Notes: generated from the letters alone by a model not told the origin. DNA of 64,000 bases from Pseudomonas sp. NFR16 (GCF_900108875.1 NZ_FNYJ01000001.1:1035258-1099257); one strand, 5' to 3'. Positions 49,565 through 58,740 are shown, counted from the first letter of the stretch. Program-made: numbers and translations.

Positions 49565-50227
49565 CTAGCGGCGAATGGCCAGGCGCTGTTCGAGATAGCG
49601 CAACAGCATGGCGATGAGGTAACACGCGGCGACATACAGCGCCGTGGTCACCAGCCAGGTTTCGATCACCCGGTAGCTCTCGACGTTGATCTTGCGCGCG
49701 TAATAGGTCAGCTCAGGGACGGCGATGGCAGCGGCCAGCGACGTGTCCTTGAACAGCGAGATGAAGTTGTTCGACAGCGCCGGCAGCACATTGCGCAGCA
49801 TCACCGGCACGATGATGTACGCGCGCACTTGCCACTCGCCGAGCCCGATTGCCAGCCCAGCCTCACGCTGCCCCTTGTGAATGCTCAGCAGACCTGCACG
49901 GAACACTTCGGTGAGGTAAGCGCCGGCGTAGAGCGAAAGGGTGACGATGAACGAGGGAATCTTGTCCATGCGGATGCCCAGGCTCGGCAAAGCAAAGTAG
50001 ATCAACAGAATCAGCACCAGGATGGGCGTGTTGCGAACCACCGTCACGTAAACCGAAGCCACCAGACGCAAGGCCCGATAGCGCGACAACATCGCGAACG
50101 CCGCCATAAGACCAATGACGCAGCCTATGGCGATGGAGATCAGGGCCAGTTCCAGCCCCAATCCAAGACCGGCGAGCAGGCTGGGAAAATCCCGCCAGAC
50201 TGCCGCAAAGTTCAACTGATAATTCAT
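49565..50227 (-). CDS. Polar amino acid-type ABC transporter permease (first)
   Basis: 220 residues from MNYQLNFAAVW; the frame stays open further upstream but that would run into the binding-protein gene. HisQ-like: VTVVRNTPILVLILLIYFAL and GLLSIHKGQREAGLAIGLGE. Pairs with the following permease in the membrane. Confidence 0.92.
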   Translation of the reverse strand: MNYQLNFAAVWRDFPSLLAGLGLGLELALISIAIGCVIGLMAAFAMLSRYRALRLVASVYVTVVRNTPILVLILLIYFALPSLGIRMDKIPSFIVTLSLYAGAYLTEVFRAGLLSIHKGQREAGLAIGLGEWQVRAYIIVPVMLRNVLPALSNNFISLFKDTSLAAAIAVPELTYYARKINVESYRVIETWLVTTALYVAACYLIAMLLRYLEQRLAIRR

Positions 50228-50292
50228 GGTCAGCAGCACCCGGGACAGGAAGACACTGAGGCCTTCCCTGCCCCTTTCAATGGCAGGTCGCG

Positions 50293-51141
50293 TTAGTTGT
50301 ATTCCATCGGGAAGCCGATCTGTGGCGTCGGCAGATCCACCCCGAACCACTTCTTGAAGGATTCCGCGTACGTCGGGAATTCCACGCCGGTCATGGCTTC
50401 ATGCAGCGCAGTGTTGACGAAGTTCAGCCAGTCCTGATCCCCGCGCTTGACGGCGCAGGCATAGGTCTGCGGGCTCCAGGCGAACGCCGGTGAACGATAA
50501 CGGCCAGGATTCTGCACCATCAGGTATTTGACCGATGACTGATCGGTGGCAGCGGCGTCGGCACGGCCCGAATTGATCGCCTGATACATCAGATCAACGC
50601 TGTCGTACTGATCAACCTTGGCTTTGGGCAGCGCCTGATGCACCAGTTCCTCGGCGTAGACATTCTGCAGCACCGCAACCGTGACACCGTCACCGGCGGC
50701 TTTGAGGTCGTCGATTTCCTTATATTTGCTGTTGGCTGGCAGCAGCAGGGCAACACCTTCGCGGTAGTACGGCAGGGTGAACGCGACCTGCTGGGCGCGG
50801 CTGGCGGTCACGGTGATGAACTGACAGCTCATGTCCACTTTGTCCGTCAGCAGGTTGGGAATCCGCGCATCGGACGACTGCACGACGAACTCGACTTTGC
50901 CTGGATCATTGAACAAGCCCTTGGCGACGATGCGTGCGATGTCGATATCGAAGCCCTGCAACTTGCCGTCTGCCCCCTGGAAATGCCAAGGCGCGTTGGT
51001 GCTGCCAGTCCCCACGACCAGATGACCGCGCTGCAAGACGCTGTCGAGCTTGCTGTCCGCTGCCTGCGCGGTGGAGACCGCCGTAGCCGCGGCGGCCAGA
51101 ACGAGTGCAAAAGCTTTCAGGAGAGAAGGTCCGCGATGCAT
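50293..51141 (-). CDS. Polar amino acid-type ABC transporter periplasmic binding protein
   Basis: 282 residues. Signal peptide ends STAQA; mature DSKLDSVLQRGHLVVGTGST and GADGKLQGFDIDIARIVAKG are SBP_bac_3 features. First gene of the minus-strand cluster running through two permeases, ATPase, RidA, IclR, deaminase and KDG kinase. Cargo is inferred to be an amino sugar acid such as D-glucosaminate, but a D-amino acid is not excluded. Confidence 0.92.
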   Translation of the reverse strand: MHRGPSLLKAFALVLAAAATAVSTAQAADSKLDSVLQRGHLVVGTGSTNAPWHFQGADGKLQGFDIDIARIVAKGLFNDPGKVEFVVQSSDARIPNLLTDKVDMSCQFITVTASRAQQVAFTLPYYREGVALLLPANSKYKEIDDLKAAGDGVTVAVLQNVYAEELVHQALPKAKVDQYDSVDLMYQAINSGRADAAATDQSSVKYLMVQNPGRYRSPAFAWSPQTYACAVKRGDQDWLNFVNTALHEAMTGVEFPTYAESFKKWFGVDLPTPQIGFPMEYN

Positions 51142-51169
51142 GAGAAAAACTCCGCCGAGTAATAGTTGA

Positions 51170-51185
51170 TTCCGCTATAGCGGAA
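51170..51185. promoter_or_regulatory. Perfect 16-bp palindrome, candidate IclR operator
   Basis: TTCCGCTATAGCGGAA is fully self-complementary and lies 29 bases upstream of the binding-protein gene, in the promoter area. TTCCG...CGGAA is the form of many IclR-family sites. A partial repeat ACGGAAT lies about 15 bases further on. Confidence 0.6.
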
Positions 51186-51484
51186 CAAGGTATGTAACAA
51201 CGGAATAGACAGCAGAAAGTGTGCCATAGAAGACGCGGCGAGTTGAAGCCGTTTAAAGCGCTGCTATTTCAACGGGCTGGTACAGGAGAGGCGCCTTTGA
51301 ACCCTTTTGGAATGATCCATTGCGCTACTAATCGCCACGCGGTTGGGAATCAAGGCCCCATTCGGGTGCGTGGTCGCGCCATCTCTGCGCATGGAGGGAG
51401 CTGCCCCGTTCGTCGTTAGAGCTGCACATGGCTTCGAAGCCGACGGCCTAAGCAGTGACAATGACACTCCGAAGGAGACATGTG
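51186..51484. other. Intergenic region with no gene seen
   Basis: About 300 bases between the transporter promoter and a small exported protein. Open frames such as 51219-51419 (plus) have no ribosome site or domain. Confidence 0.45.
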
Positions 51485-51814
51485 ATGACTCGCTCAAACC
51501 TGATTGGATGCTTGTTCACCGCGGTGCTGGGCGCTCTGCCCTTAGGTGCATCGGCGCAAAACACCGCCGCGCAACTGGCGGGGCAGTCTTCCGGCTCGGC
51601 CCTGCCCCCTAGGGTAAATCCGTCCCCTCCGGCAGTTGGTACCGGCGGCGACGCCAACGGTTACGAAAAGCGCACGGCCATCCGCCCAGCCGACGGCGAC
51701 GCAACCGGCAAAAAACCGGTTGGAAAAACCCAGACGCATCAGAAATCCATGGAGTCGTCCGATAAAGCAGTATCAAAGACCAAAAAAGCCACGGCGCCGG
51801 TGAACGAGCAGTAA
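51485..51814 (+). CDS. Small exported low-complexity protein
   Basis: 109 residues from the ATG preceded by GAAGGAG; an upstream in-frame ATG would hide the signal peptide. Signal peptide MTRSNLIGCLFTAVLGALPL ends near GASA. The mature part is Ala/Gly/Lys-rich and hydrophilic (TGKKPVGKTQTHQKSMESSD). Similar in style to the exported protein at 22934-23185. No family recognised. Confidence 0.75.
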   Translation: MTRSNLIGCLFTAVLGALPLGASAQNTAAQLAGQSSGSALPPRVNPSPPAVGTGGDANGYEKRTAIRPADGDATGKKPVGKTQTHQKSMESSDKAVSKTKKATAPVNEQ

Positions 51815-52024
51815 CCAGAGCGTTCATAGCTTAAGGCCACTATTGGTCCTGCCCTTCCAGCGGACCGGAGTGAATATGATCAGGCAAGGAATTCTGCACT
51901 GATAAAGCAAGCGGAACATTGGCACCGTAAGTGCTTCAAAGCGCTATATGAAGCTTTTGTGACAACTACGTGACGTTGCATTCACGCTGAACATCTCACG
52001 GGTTGTACGGTGGAGGACCATCCA

Positions 52025-52393
52025 ATGAAAGAACGAGCGACCGTCATCTGTCGGCGAGACAACCAGATACTCTACGTGCGCAAACCCAAGGCGCGCTGGA
52101 CACTGCCGGGCGGAAAGGTCGAGACTGACGAAACGCCCTCACAGGCGGCTGCCAGAGAGCTGCGTGAAGAAACCGGCTTGATACTGGAAGACCTGGCCTA
52201 TGTGACGCGCTTCGAAGGCGGCACCGTTCTGCATCATGTGTTCGAGGTATCGGTCACGATGATCGCCACGCCTTCGCCAAAAAACGAGATCGCGGCGTGC
52301 AAGTGGTTTACGGTCAAGGAACTGGGTGATCAGAAGGTCAACCCGTCTGCCAGGTCGATCGTGAAAGCGTTTTTGAACAACGAAATTCCTTAA
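52025..52393 (+). CDS. Nudix hydrolase
   Basis: 122 residues; ATG with GGAGGA upstream is preferred over an in-frame GTG at 52010. The Nudix box is complete, G-x5-E-x7-REL-x-EE-x-GL, within the segment from GKVETDETP to REETGLI. Hydrolyses a nucleoside diphosphate-linked compound; substrate not predictable. Followed by an intrinsic terminator about 80 bases later. Confidence 0.9.
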   Translation: MKERATVICRRDNQILYVRKPKARWTLPGGKVETDETPSQAAARELREETGLILEDLAYVTRFEGGTVLHHVFEVSVTMIATPSPKNEIAACKWFTVKELGDQKVNPSARSIVKAFLNNEIP

Positions 52394-52473
52394 CTTAAAT
52401 TTTGTTGAGAGTTATTCACGTTTCTTTCACATCGTCTTCGGTAGCCTTCAATGGCTCCTCCAAGACTGACTTT

Positions 52474-52503
52474 AAGCCCGCACTCCCCATCGCGGGCTTT
52501 TTC
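52474..52503 (+). terminator. Intrinsic terminator after the Nudix gene
   Basis: AAGCCCGC (52474-52481), loop of 10 bases, GCGGGCTT (52492-52499), then TTTTC. Confidence 0.82.
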
Positions 52504-52541
52504 TTGCCTGCAATTTGCTGACAGACTTCAACCCTACGGCG

Positions 52542-52841
52542 TCACCGCGCCCTGCGCCAGGGATGCAAGAGGCTGTTGCAGGCAGATGCCAGGGAAACCC
52601 AGATCAGCGCCACCGCACCGGTCATGACACTGGCCTTGTGTTCTCGCAGAATGCCCAGTTGGTCAGGTGTTGCGACGTAGGTCATGACGCCCAGAAAGAC
52701 CGCGGCAACCGTACTGGAGCATGCGGTGGTGATGATCACGACGTGCGACAGGTCGGGCGTCTGACGATGAATGCAGGCACCGGCCAGATAGACGACAATG
52801 AACAGCACGCTGCAGATGATCGAGTAATCAAACTGACTCAC
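52542..52841 (-). CDS. Small multi-pass membrane protein
   Basis: 99 residues with three hydrophobic segments: near 8-24 (YSIICSVLFIVVYLAGA), near 33-55 (VVIITTACSSTVAAVFLGVM) and near 72-92 (MTGAVALIWVSLASACNSLL). It ends in a basic tail (HPWRRAR). The size and layout resemble small phage-type membrane proteins, but no family is recognised. It lies 19 bases after the gene at 52861-53055 on the same strand, so the two probably form an operon. Confidence 0.65.
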   Translation of the reverse strand: MSQFDYSIICSVLFIVVYLAGACIHRQTPDLSHVVIITTACSSTVAAVFLGVMTYVATPDQLGILREHKASVMTGAVALIWVSLASACNSLLHPWRRAR

Positions 52842-52860
52842 TGGCAGGCTCCACCCCTCT

Positions 52861-53055
52861 TCACGATCGATCCGGTTTCAACGCCTGAAAACCGAACAGC
52901 GCGCCGAGCACCCCACCGATAGCCGAACTGCCCAGGCCGGGAAACAGCATATTGGCGACAATGGCGGTCCCGGCGGTCAATGCGATCAGGCGCACATCCA
53001 TAAGGCGGGCGGTCAACGTAGGAAAAGCAGGGTTCGAGGTGTGCTTGCGTAACAT
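52861..53055 (-). CDS. Small membrane protein
   Basis: 64 residues from the ATG with GGAG 8 bases upstream; longer starts at 53067 or 53118 are possible. One to two hydrophobic helices (VRLIALTAGTAIVANMLFPG, AIGGVLGALFGFQAL). Glycine-rich second helix. First gene of a two-gene unit with 52542-52841. Function unknown. Confidence 0.6.
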   Translation of the reverse strand: MLRKHTSNPAFPTLTARLMDVRLIALTAGTAIVANMLFPGLGSSAIGGVLGALFGFQALKPDRS

Positions 53056-53417
53056 AGCGGTCTCCATCCATGAGTAATCGACACAACGGAGTCTGGTCAG
53101 TGAAGCGCTCGCTGACAATGATGGGACCGGAGAATCAGAGTTTTCCTACATCCGACTCACACGCTCGCGTTGAGCATTTCGTCGAGCCCGAGCCCTCGTC
53201 CCCCATATATCTGTAACGCCAGCTATGCGACAATGCTCGCCACTGTCCGGCACGAATCCCGCATTCATCACGCCAGCGCACCTGCTCAAGGTCGACGCTG
53301 AGGCTGTTTTTTGTCTGCTGGATCCACTGAAGGTGTGACACCTGCGGCTCGCCCGGCAATCCCCGACGGTATCACGCCTGCGTCGCGTCACTTCCAAGCT
53401 ATTGAAAGGTAAGGTAA
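53056..53417. other. Intergenic region with no gene seen
   Basis: About 360 bases upstream of the ABC-F gene. Open frames on the minus strand (53135-53359) have no ribosome site. Holds the promoters of the two divergent units; no clear boxes. Confidence 0.45.
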
Positions 53418-55004
53418 TTGATTTCCACAGCTAACATCACCATGCAGTTCGGCGCCAAACCGCTGTTCGAGAACGTTTCGGTCAAATTCAACAACGGCAA
53501 TCGCTACGGCCTCATCGGCGCCAATGGTTGTGGCAAATCCACCTTCATGAAGATTCTGGGTGGCGATCTGGAGCCGTCGGGCGGTCAGGTCATGCTCGAG
53601 CCGAACGTGCGTCTTGGCAAACTGCGTCAGGATCAGTTCGCGTACGAGGAATTCACGGTCATCGACACCGTGATCATGGGTCATGAAGAGCTCTGGAAGG
53701 TCAAGGCCGAACGTGACCGCATCTACTCGCTGCCGGAAATGAGCGAAGAAGACGGCATGGCGGTGGCCGAGCTCGAAACCGAATTCGCCGAGATGGACGG
53801 CTACACCGCCGAATCCCGTGCAGGTGAGCTGTTGCTGGGCCTGGGCATTCCACTCGAACAGCATTTCGGCCCGATGACCGAAGTCGCGCCGGGCTGGAAG
53901 CTGCGCGTTTTGCTGGCTCAGGCGCTGTTTTCCGATCCTGAAGTCCTGCTGCTCGACGAGCCGACCAACCACCTGGACATCAACACCATCCGCTGGCTGG
54001 AAACCATTCTCACGGCGCGTAATAGCACCATGATCATCATTTCCCACGACCGGCACTTCCTGAACAGCGTCTGCACGCACATGGCCGACCTGGACTACGG
54101 CGAACTGCGCCTGTTCCCGGGCAACTACGACGAGTACATGACCGCGGCGACCCAGTCCCGCGAGCAACTGCTGTCCGACAACGCCAAGAAAAAGGCCCAG
54201 ATCGCCGAGCTGCAGACCTTCGTCAGCCGCTTCTCGGCCAACGCCTCGAAAGCCAAGCAGGCCACCTCCCGCGCCAAACAGATCGACAAGATCCAGCTGG
54301 CCGAGGTCAAGCCATCGAGCCGCGTGAGCCCGTTCATTCGCTTTGAACAGACCAAGAAGCTGCACCGTCAGGCCGTGACCATCGAGCAGATGTCCAAGGG
54401 CTTCGACGGCAAGACCCTGTTCAAGAACTTCAGCTTCACCGTTGAAGCCGGCGAACGTGTGGCGATCATCGGCCCGAACGGCATCGGCAAGACCACCCTG
54501 CTGCGCACCCTGATGGGCGAACTGACGCCGGATTCGGGCTCGGTGAAATGGACTGAAAGCGCTGAGCTGGGCTATTACGCTCAGGACCACGCTCACGATT
54601 TCGAAGACGACGTCAGCCTGTTCGACTGGATGGGCCAGTGGACCCAGGGCGAGCAAGTCATTCGTGGCACGTTGGGTCGCATGCTGTTTTCCAACGACGA
54701 GATCCTGAAATCGGTCAAGGTCATTTCCGGTGGCGAACAGGGTCGCATGCTGTTCGGCAAGCTGATCCTGCAGAAGCCGAACGTGCTGGTGATGGACGAA
54801 CCGACCAACCACCTGGACATGGAATCCATCGAGGCGCTGAACCTGGCGCTGGAGAACTACCCGGGCACGCTGATCTTCGTCAGCCATGACCGTGAATTCG
54901 TATCCTCGCTGGCCACTCGCATCATCGAGTTGAGCCCCAATGGCGTGACCGACTTCAGCGGCACCTACGATGATTACCTGCGCAGCCAGGGCGTGGTGTT
55001 CTAA
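53418..55004 (+). CDS. ybiT: ABC-F family ATPase YbiT
   Basis: 528 residues. TTG start, supported by AAGGTAA upstream and by alignment with the YbiT N-terminus ([20 protein letters not shown]). Two ABC domains without membrane segments: Walker [10 protein letters not shown] and GPNGIGKTT, signatures in [16 protein letters not shown] and [16 protein letters not shown], Walker [13 protein letters not shown] and [12 protein letters not shown]. The linker is the helical P-site tRNA interaction motif ([20 protein letters not shown] onward). ABC-F proteins act on the ribosome to relieve stalls. Confidence 0.95.
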   Translation: MISTANITMQFGAKPLFENVSVKFNNGNRYGLIGANGCGKSTFMKILGGDLEPSGGQVMLEPNVRLGKLRQDQFAYEEFTVIDTVIMGHEELWKVKAERDRIYSLPEMSEEDGMAVAELETEFAEMDGYTAESRAGELLLGLGIPLEQHFGPMTEVAPGWKLRVLLAQALFSDPEVLLLDEPTNHLDINTIRWLETILTARNSTMIIISHDRHFLNSVCTHMADLDYGELRLFPGNYDEYMTAATQSREQLLSDNAKKKAQIAELQTFVSRFSANASKAKQATSRAKQIDKIQLAEVKPSSRVSPFIRFEQTKKLHRQAVTIEQMSKGFDGKTLFKNFSFTVEAGERVAIIGPNGIGKTTLLRTLMGELTPDSGSVKWTESAELGYYAQDHAHDFEDDVSLFDWMGQWTQGEQVIRGTLGRMLFSNDEILKSVKVISGGEQGRMLFGKLILQKPNVLVMDEPTNHLDMESIEALNLALENYPGTLIFVSHDREFVSSLATRIIELSPNGVTDFSGTYDDYLRSQGVVF

Positions 55005-55025
55005 ACCCGCGTCGCACGCTGTCTG

Positions 55026-55051
55026 AACCCCGTCCTTGCGACGGGGTTTTT
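55026..55051 (+). terminator. Intrinsic terminator after ybiT
   Basis: AACCCCGTC (55026-55034), loop CTTGC, GACGGGGTT (55040-55048), T-run to 55051. Confidence 0.88.
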
Positions 55052-55153
55052 CATGGGGCTGAATTCAGTGCAAGACAAAGTCGTTAGCCTGCTTTCATTT
55101 CTTCTCATGCCGCGCGATGATGGGGCACTCCCACCGCTCCAGCGAAGAGTCCC

Positions 55154-56368
55154 ATGTCTGCTGCCCTGCCGCCTGATACGTCCGCTGCCAACGTCAGTTC
55201 CACGACGATAACCCTGCAAATCGTCTCTATCGTCTTTTATACCTTCGTCGCGTTCCTGTGCATTGGCCTGCCCATTGCCGTCATGCCCGGCTATGTGCAC
55301 GACCAGCTCGGCTTCAGTGCAGTCGTCGCCGGACTGGTGATCGGTTCCCAGTACCTGGCGACGCTGCTCAGCCGCCCAGTGGCCGGTCGAATCTGCGACA
55401 CCATCGGCACCAAACGGGCGATTGTCTACGGTCTGTCCGGTATCGCGCTGAGCGGTGTCCTGACCGTCGTTGCGGTCCTGCTGCAGAGCTTCGCCGGGAC
55501 CAGCCTTGTCATTCTGGTGATTGCACGTCTGATTCTGGGCGGTTCCCAGGGATTGATCGGCGTCGGCACCATCAGTTGGTGCATCGGCCAGGTCGGTGCG
55601 GAACACACCGCGCGCTCGATTTCCTGGAACGGCATCGCGTCTTACGGCGCCATTGCCATTGGCGCCCCGCTGGGCGTGCTGATGGTGGGTGCGCTGGGTT
55701 TCGTCAGCCTCGGACTGGCGCTTACCGCCCTGGCAGCCGGTGCACTGTTGCTGATTCGCAACAAACCTGCCGTGCCGGTGGTGCGCGGCGAACGCATGGC
55801 ATTCTGGTCGGTGTTCGGTCGTGTCGCCCCTTACGGACTGGGCCTGACCCTGTCTTCGATCGGTTACGGAACGCTGACCACCTTCATCACGCTGTACTAC
55901 GTCAACCGAGGCTGGGAAGGCGCCGCGTGGTGCCTGACGGTATTCGGCGTCTGCTTCATCGTCGCGCGGCTGTTCTTCATCAATGCGATCACCCGCTTCG
56001 GCGGCTTCCGCTCGGCCATCACCTGCATGTCGGTCGAAACGGTTGGACTGGTGCTGTTGTGGCTGGCTCCCGGTACCACTGTGGCGCTGGTCGGCGCCGG
56101 ATTGACCGGTTTCGGGCTCTCGCTGGTGTATCCGGCCATCGGCGTGGAGGCGATCAAGCAAGTGCCCAACAGCAGCCGGGGCGCGGGGCTGGGCGCTTAC
56201 GCGGTGTTCTTCGACCTGGCGCTCGCCATCGCGGGCCCGCTGATGGGTGCCATTGCGCTGGGCATGGGCTACGGCTGGATTTTCTTCTTTGCCGCGCTGC
56301 TGTCGATATTGGCCCTGGCGCTGACCGTGCTGCTGTCGCGCCGTCCTGCGGTGGATACCCGGGTCTGA
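55154..56368 (+). CDS. MFS transporter (YhhS/YfcJ-like)
   Basis: 404 residues, twelve membrane helices. MFS loop 2-3 motif as GRICDTIGTKRAIVYG and the N-terminal PIAVMPGYVHDQLGFSAVVA, VIGSQYLATLLSRPVAG are typical of the YhhS/YfcJ group. Family members are putative exporters of sugars or drugs such as arabinose or glyphosate; cargo here unknown. Confidence 0.9.
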   Translation: MSAALPPDTSAANVSSTTITLQIVSIVFYTFVAFLCIGLPIAVMPGYVHDQLGFSAVVAGLVIGSQYLATLLSRPVAGRICDTIGTKRAIVYGLSGIALSGVLTVVAVLLQSFAGTSLVILVIARLILGGSQGLIGVGTISWCIGQVGAEHTARSISWNGIASYGAIAIGAPLGVLMVGALGFVSLGLALTALAAGALLLIRNKPAVPVVRGERMAFWSVFGRVAPYGLGLTLSSIGYGTLTTFITLYYVNRGWEGAAWCLTVFGVCFIVARLFFINAITRFGGFRSAITCMSVETVGLVLLWLAPGTTVALVGAGLTGFGLSLVYPAIGVEAIKQVPNSSRGAGLGAYAVFFDLALAIAGPLMGAIALGMGYGWIFFFAALLSILALALTVLLSRRPAVDTRV

Positions 56369-56455
56369 TCGAAGCGGGCGCGCCGGTGGAAAAAGCTGAA
56401 CTGGAGACACGCGCCCCGGTCCGACGTAAACATCCCTCGCAACAGGAGCGTGCGT

Positions 56456-57256
56456 GTGACTCCCGACCCTGCAGGCATGAGTGCATCGTCCTCGGACCTG
56501 GCCCACGCGCCCGACGTTCATAAGCTGCGCGTTCTCACCGTCAACACACACAAAGGTTTCACGGCGCTGAACCGGCGCTTCATCCTTCCGGAATTGCGCG
56601 AGGCGGTGCGCAGCACCGGCGCCGATCTGGTGTTTCTGCAAGAAGTCCTCGGCGGCCATGACCGTCACGCGGCCCGTTATCAGGACTGGCCGGTGACCTC
56701 TCAATACGAATTTCTCGCCGACAGCATGTGGAGCGATTTCGCTTACGGCCGCAACGCGGTCTACCCCGACGGTCACCACGGCAATGCGATCCTGTTCAAG
56801 TACCCGATCCTGCACTACCGCAACCTCGATGTGTCGATCACCGGCCCTGAGCGGCGTGGTCTGCTGCATTGCGTCCTGCAGGTGCCCGGGCATGCTGAAG
56901 TGCATGCGATCTGCGTGCATCTGAGCCTGCTCGAGAGTCATCGGCAGTTGCAGCTGGATCTGCTCTGCGCGCTGCTGGATTCGCTGCCCGATCACGCCCC
57001 CGTGGTCATCGCCGGTGATTTCAATGACTGGCAACTGCGCGGCAACAAGCGCCTGGGCCGATGCGAATACTTGCACGAGGCGTTCGAACGCAATCTGGGA
57101 CGACTGGCCAAGACTTACCCTGCCCGGTTTCCGTTGTTGCGTCTGGACCGCATCTACCTGCGCAACGCCACCAGCCACGACCCCAGGATTCTGGGCACTC
57201 GGCCCTGGACGCATCTGTCCGACCACCTGCCGCTTGCCGTGGAAGTGCACATGTGA
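56456..57256 (+). CDS. Endonuclease/exonuclease/phosphatase family protein (YbhP-like)
   Basis: 266 residues. GTG start at 56456 is 8 bases from GGAG; an ATG at 56477 is an alternative. EEP fold residues are in place: catalytic Glu in VFLQEVLGG, Asp/Asn in VVIAGDFNDWQ, and His in HLSDHLPLAVEV. Resembles E. coli YbhP, often found beside cardiolipin synthase B, though here no such gene follows. Substrate may be a phosphodiester lipid or nucleic acid. Confidence 0.88.
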   Translation: MTPDPAGMSASSSDLAHAPDVHKLRVLTVNTHKGFTALNRRFILPELREAVRSTGADLVFLQEVLGGHDRHAARYQDWPVTSQYEFLADSMWSDFAYGRNAVYPDGHHGNAILFKYPILHYRNLDVSITGPERRGLLHCVLQVPGHAEVHAICVHLSLLESHRQLQLDLLCALLDSLPDHAPVVIAGDFNDWQLRGNKRLGRCEYLHEAFERNLGRLAKTYPARFPLLRLDRIYLRNATSHDPRILGTRPWTHLSDHLPLAVEVHM

Positions 57257-57391
57257 TCGCGGGATCGACTGCAAGCGACGGCTGCCGTTTGTCCGGTAAG
57301 CGGTTAATTCTTTAAACCAACGTTCGCCCGCCTCATCCCAAATAATGCGAGCCACATGACTCGCCTTATTAACAACAAGAGGTACGCAATC

Positions 57392-57592
57392 ATGGCTAAT
57401 ACCGGAAAGTCGAACCCTGGCAATTTTGCAAACGATCGCCAGAAAGCCTCTGATGCAGGCAAAAAAGGCGGCCAGGCTTCGGGCGGCAGCAATGTCGCCA
57501 ATGACCGGCAGAAAGCATCTGATGCAACCCGCGATGACGCGAGCAAGAAAGGTGGCTCCATGCCACAAGGCGGCGCAGGCCGTAAATCCTGA
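57392..57592 (+). CDS. KGG-repeat general stress protein
   Basis: 66 residues, very hydrophilic. Two repeats of FANDRQKASDAGKKGGQASG type (NFANDRQKASDAGKKGG; NVANDRQKASDATRDDASKK then GG) define the con-10/YciG/GsiB family, linked to desiccation and general stress. The ATG at 57392 has AGAGG upstream. An intrinsic terminator follows. Confidence 0.92.
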   Translation: MANTGKSNPGNFANDRQKASDAGKKGGQASGGSNVANDRQKASDATRDDASKKGGSMPQGGAGRKS

Positions 57593-57613
57593 TCAGCGAT
57601 TGCCAGGAGAATC

Positions 57614-57646
57614 GAGCGAGGGCGAAAGCTCTCGCTCTTTTATTTT
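57614..57646 (+). terminator. Intrinsic terminator after the KGG protein
   Basis: GAGCGAGGGC (57614-57623), tetraloop GAAA, GCTCTCGCTC (57628-57637) with one G-T pair, then TTTTATTTT. Confidence 0.9.
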
Positions 57647-57719
57647 GGCGTGGCATCTTTATTCAGGTTCAGAACCGGCAGCGCCGTCCATCCCTGGATG
57701 GTCACCCCGTAGCGGCGCC

Positions 57720-57890
57720 TTATTCATCCCCCTCGATTAACGGCACAGTGGCATCGCGGTCAAACTGCGAGCCCGGGTCTTCGTTGCCCGGATCATTGTC
57801 GACGTCGACTTCCACTTCCTCATCAGGCTCAAAAGCGCCTGACACCGCGGCGCCGAGCCGGTCCGAAGGGGTGTTTACTGTGATGTGCAT
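57720..57890 (-). CDS. Small acidic protein, downstream of the ClpP-like gene
   Basis: 56 residues: starts MHITVNTPSDRLGAAVSGAF, then a strongly acidic stretch (EPDEEVEVDVDNDPGNEDPG) and ends PLIEGDE. GAGGA lies 7 bases before the ATG, a good ribosome site. It starts 65 bases after the ClpP-like gene on the same strand. I do not recognise a family; the composition suggests a disordered protein, perhaps an adaptor or inhibitor of its neighbour, which is speculation. Confidence 0.65.
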   Translation of the reverse strand: MHITVNTPSDRLGAAVSGAFEPDEEVEVDVDNDPGNEDPGSQFDRDATVPLIEGDE

Positions 57891-57955
57891 GTCAGGGTCC
57901 TCATATCAGGCAGGTTGCTGGCCTGCTTTGGCGAAGCGTTGGTTCAAGGTTGAGA

Positions 57956-58513
57956 TTAGCTCGAGCTGACAGTCCAGTGCGTTGCATCCTCCGCGAACTG
58001 CAACTGCTCGACCCGATGGGCGATCCCGCAGGAAAGCGAGTCTTCGGCGCGGATGACTTTTTCTTCGGCCGACAGGCACCGGCCAATGTCCAGCGGGTGC
58101 GCGGCACCGTCGGTTTCACTCAGGTAAATATTGACGTAGCGCTGCAAGTCATTGTCCAGGCTGCGCAGGTATTCGCGCAGCCGTGAATGATCCACTGAGC
58201 TCTGGTTGAAGTACCAGTTCATCGGGTGAATCAAGAAACGCGAATGCGGACAGGCGATTCGCTCCTCGGCGGCGAGATAAATGACGATGCCCATGGATTC
58301 GATGTTGCCGCTGTTAAGCGCTCGAATCGGGACCTTGAGGGATTTGAGGAAGTTGTAGATCGTGAACCCCAGCGCCGTACTGCCGCCTGCGGTGGACAGG
58401 TTCAACAACAGGCCGGTGGCGCCTTTGCCGATGGCCTCCAGACAACGATCACGAAAATGCTCGGTGCTGGTCTGATCGACCCCACAATGGAAATGGATGA
58501 TGTGCTCACTCAT
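57956..58513 (-). CDS. ClpP/crotonase-fold serine protease-like protein
   Basis: 185 residues. ClpP-like: LLLNLSTAGGSTALGFTIYN, nucleophile Ser73 in GNIESMGIVIYLA, base His96 in SRFLIHPM, and CLSAEEKVIRAEDSLSCGIA near the C-terminus. The catalytic Asp of ClpP (7 residues before the LSA motif) is replaced by Pro, though an Asp stands two residues later. It lacks a propeptide and the hydrophobic N-terminal loop of true ClpP, and no ClpX/ClpA gene is near. Active-site competence is plausible but unproven. Confidence 0.82.
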   Translation of the reverse strand: MSEHIIHFHCGVDQTSTEHFRDRCLEAIGKGATGLLLNLSTAGGSTALGFTIYNFLKSLKVPIRALNSGNIESMGIVIYLAAEERIACPHSRFLIHPMNWYFNQSSVDHSRLREYLRSLDNDLQRYVNIYLSETDGAAHPLDIGRCLSAEEKVIRAEDSLSCGIAHRVEQLQFAEDATHWTVSSS

Positions 58514-58740
58514 CTACTGCCCTCCGCTTCCGGGAAATCACCGCGGCCTGATAGGTTGGAAGCTGCACGGCCGCTAAAAGTTGCATGCTGCCCTCGCCCA
58601 GCGCAGTCGGGTCAGGGGCGCGAGCATCCGGCCCGCTCGCGCCGAACTCCTGCTTCAATCAACGATCAGTACAACACACCGCGCACCGTCGATGACACTG
58701 CACGCGCGCTTTCCCATGACGCACAGAACAGGGCATTTTC

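Noticed and set aside
53388..54887. 499-codon minus-strand open frame
   Set aside because: Antisense to ybiT; its sequence is the usual shadow of an ABC-F gene.
55001..57568. 855-codon open frame on the minus strand
   Set aside because: It runs antisense through the MFS transporter and the EEP protein, both with clear families. Its translation is Arg/Gln/His/Asp-rich with no domain, typical of a GC-rich shadow frame.
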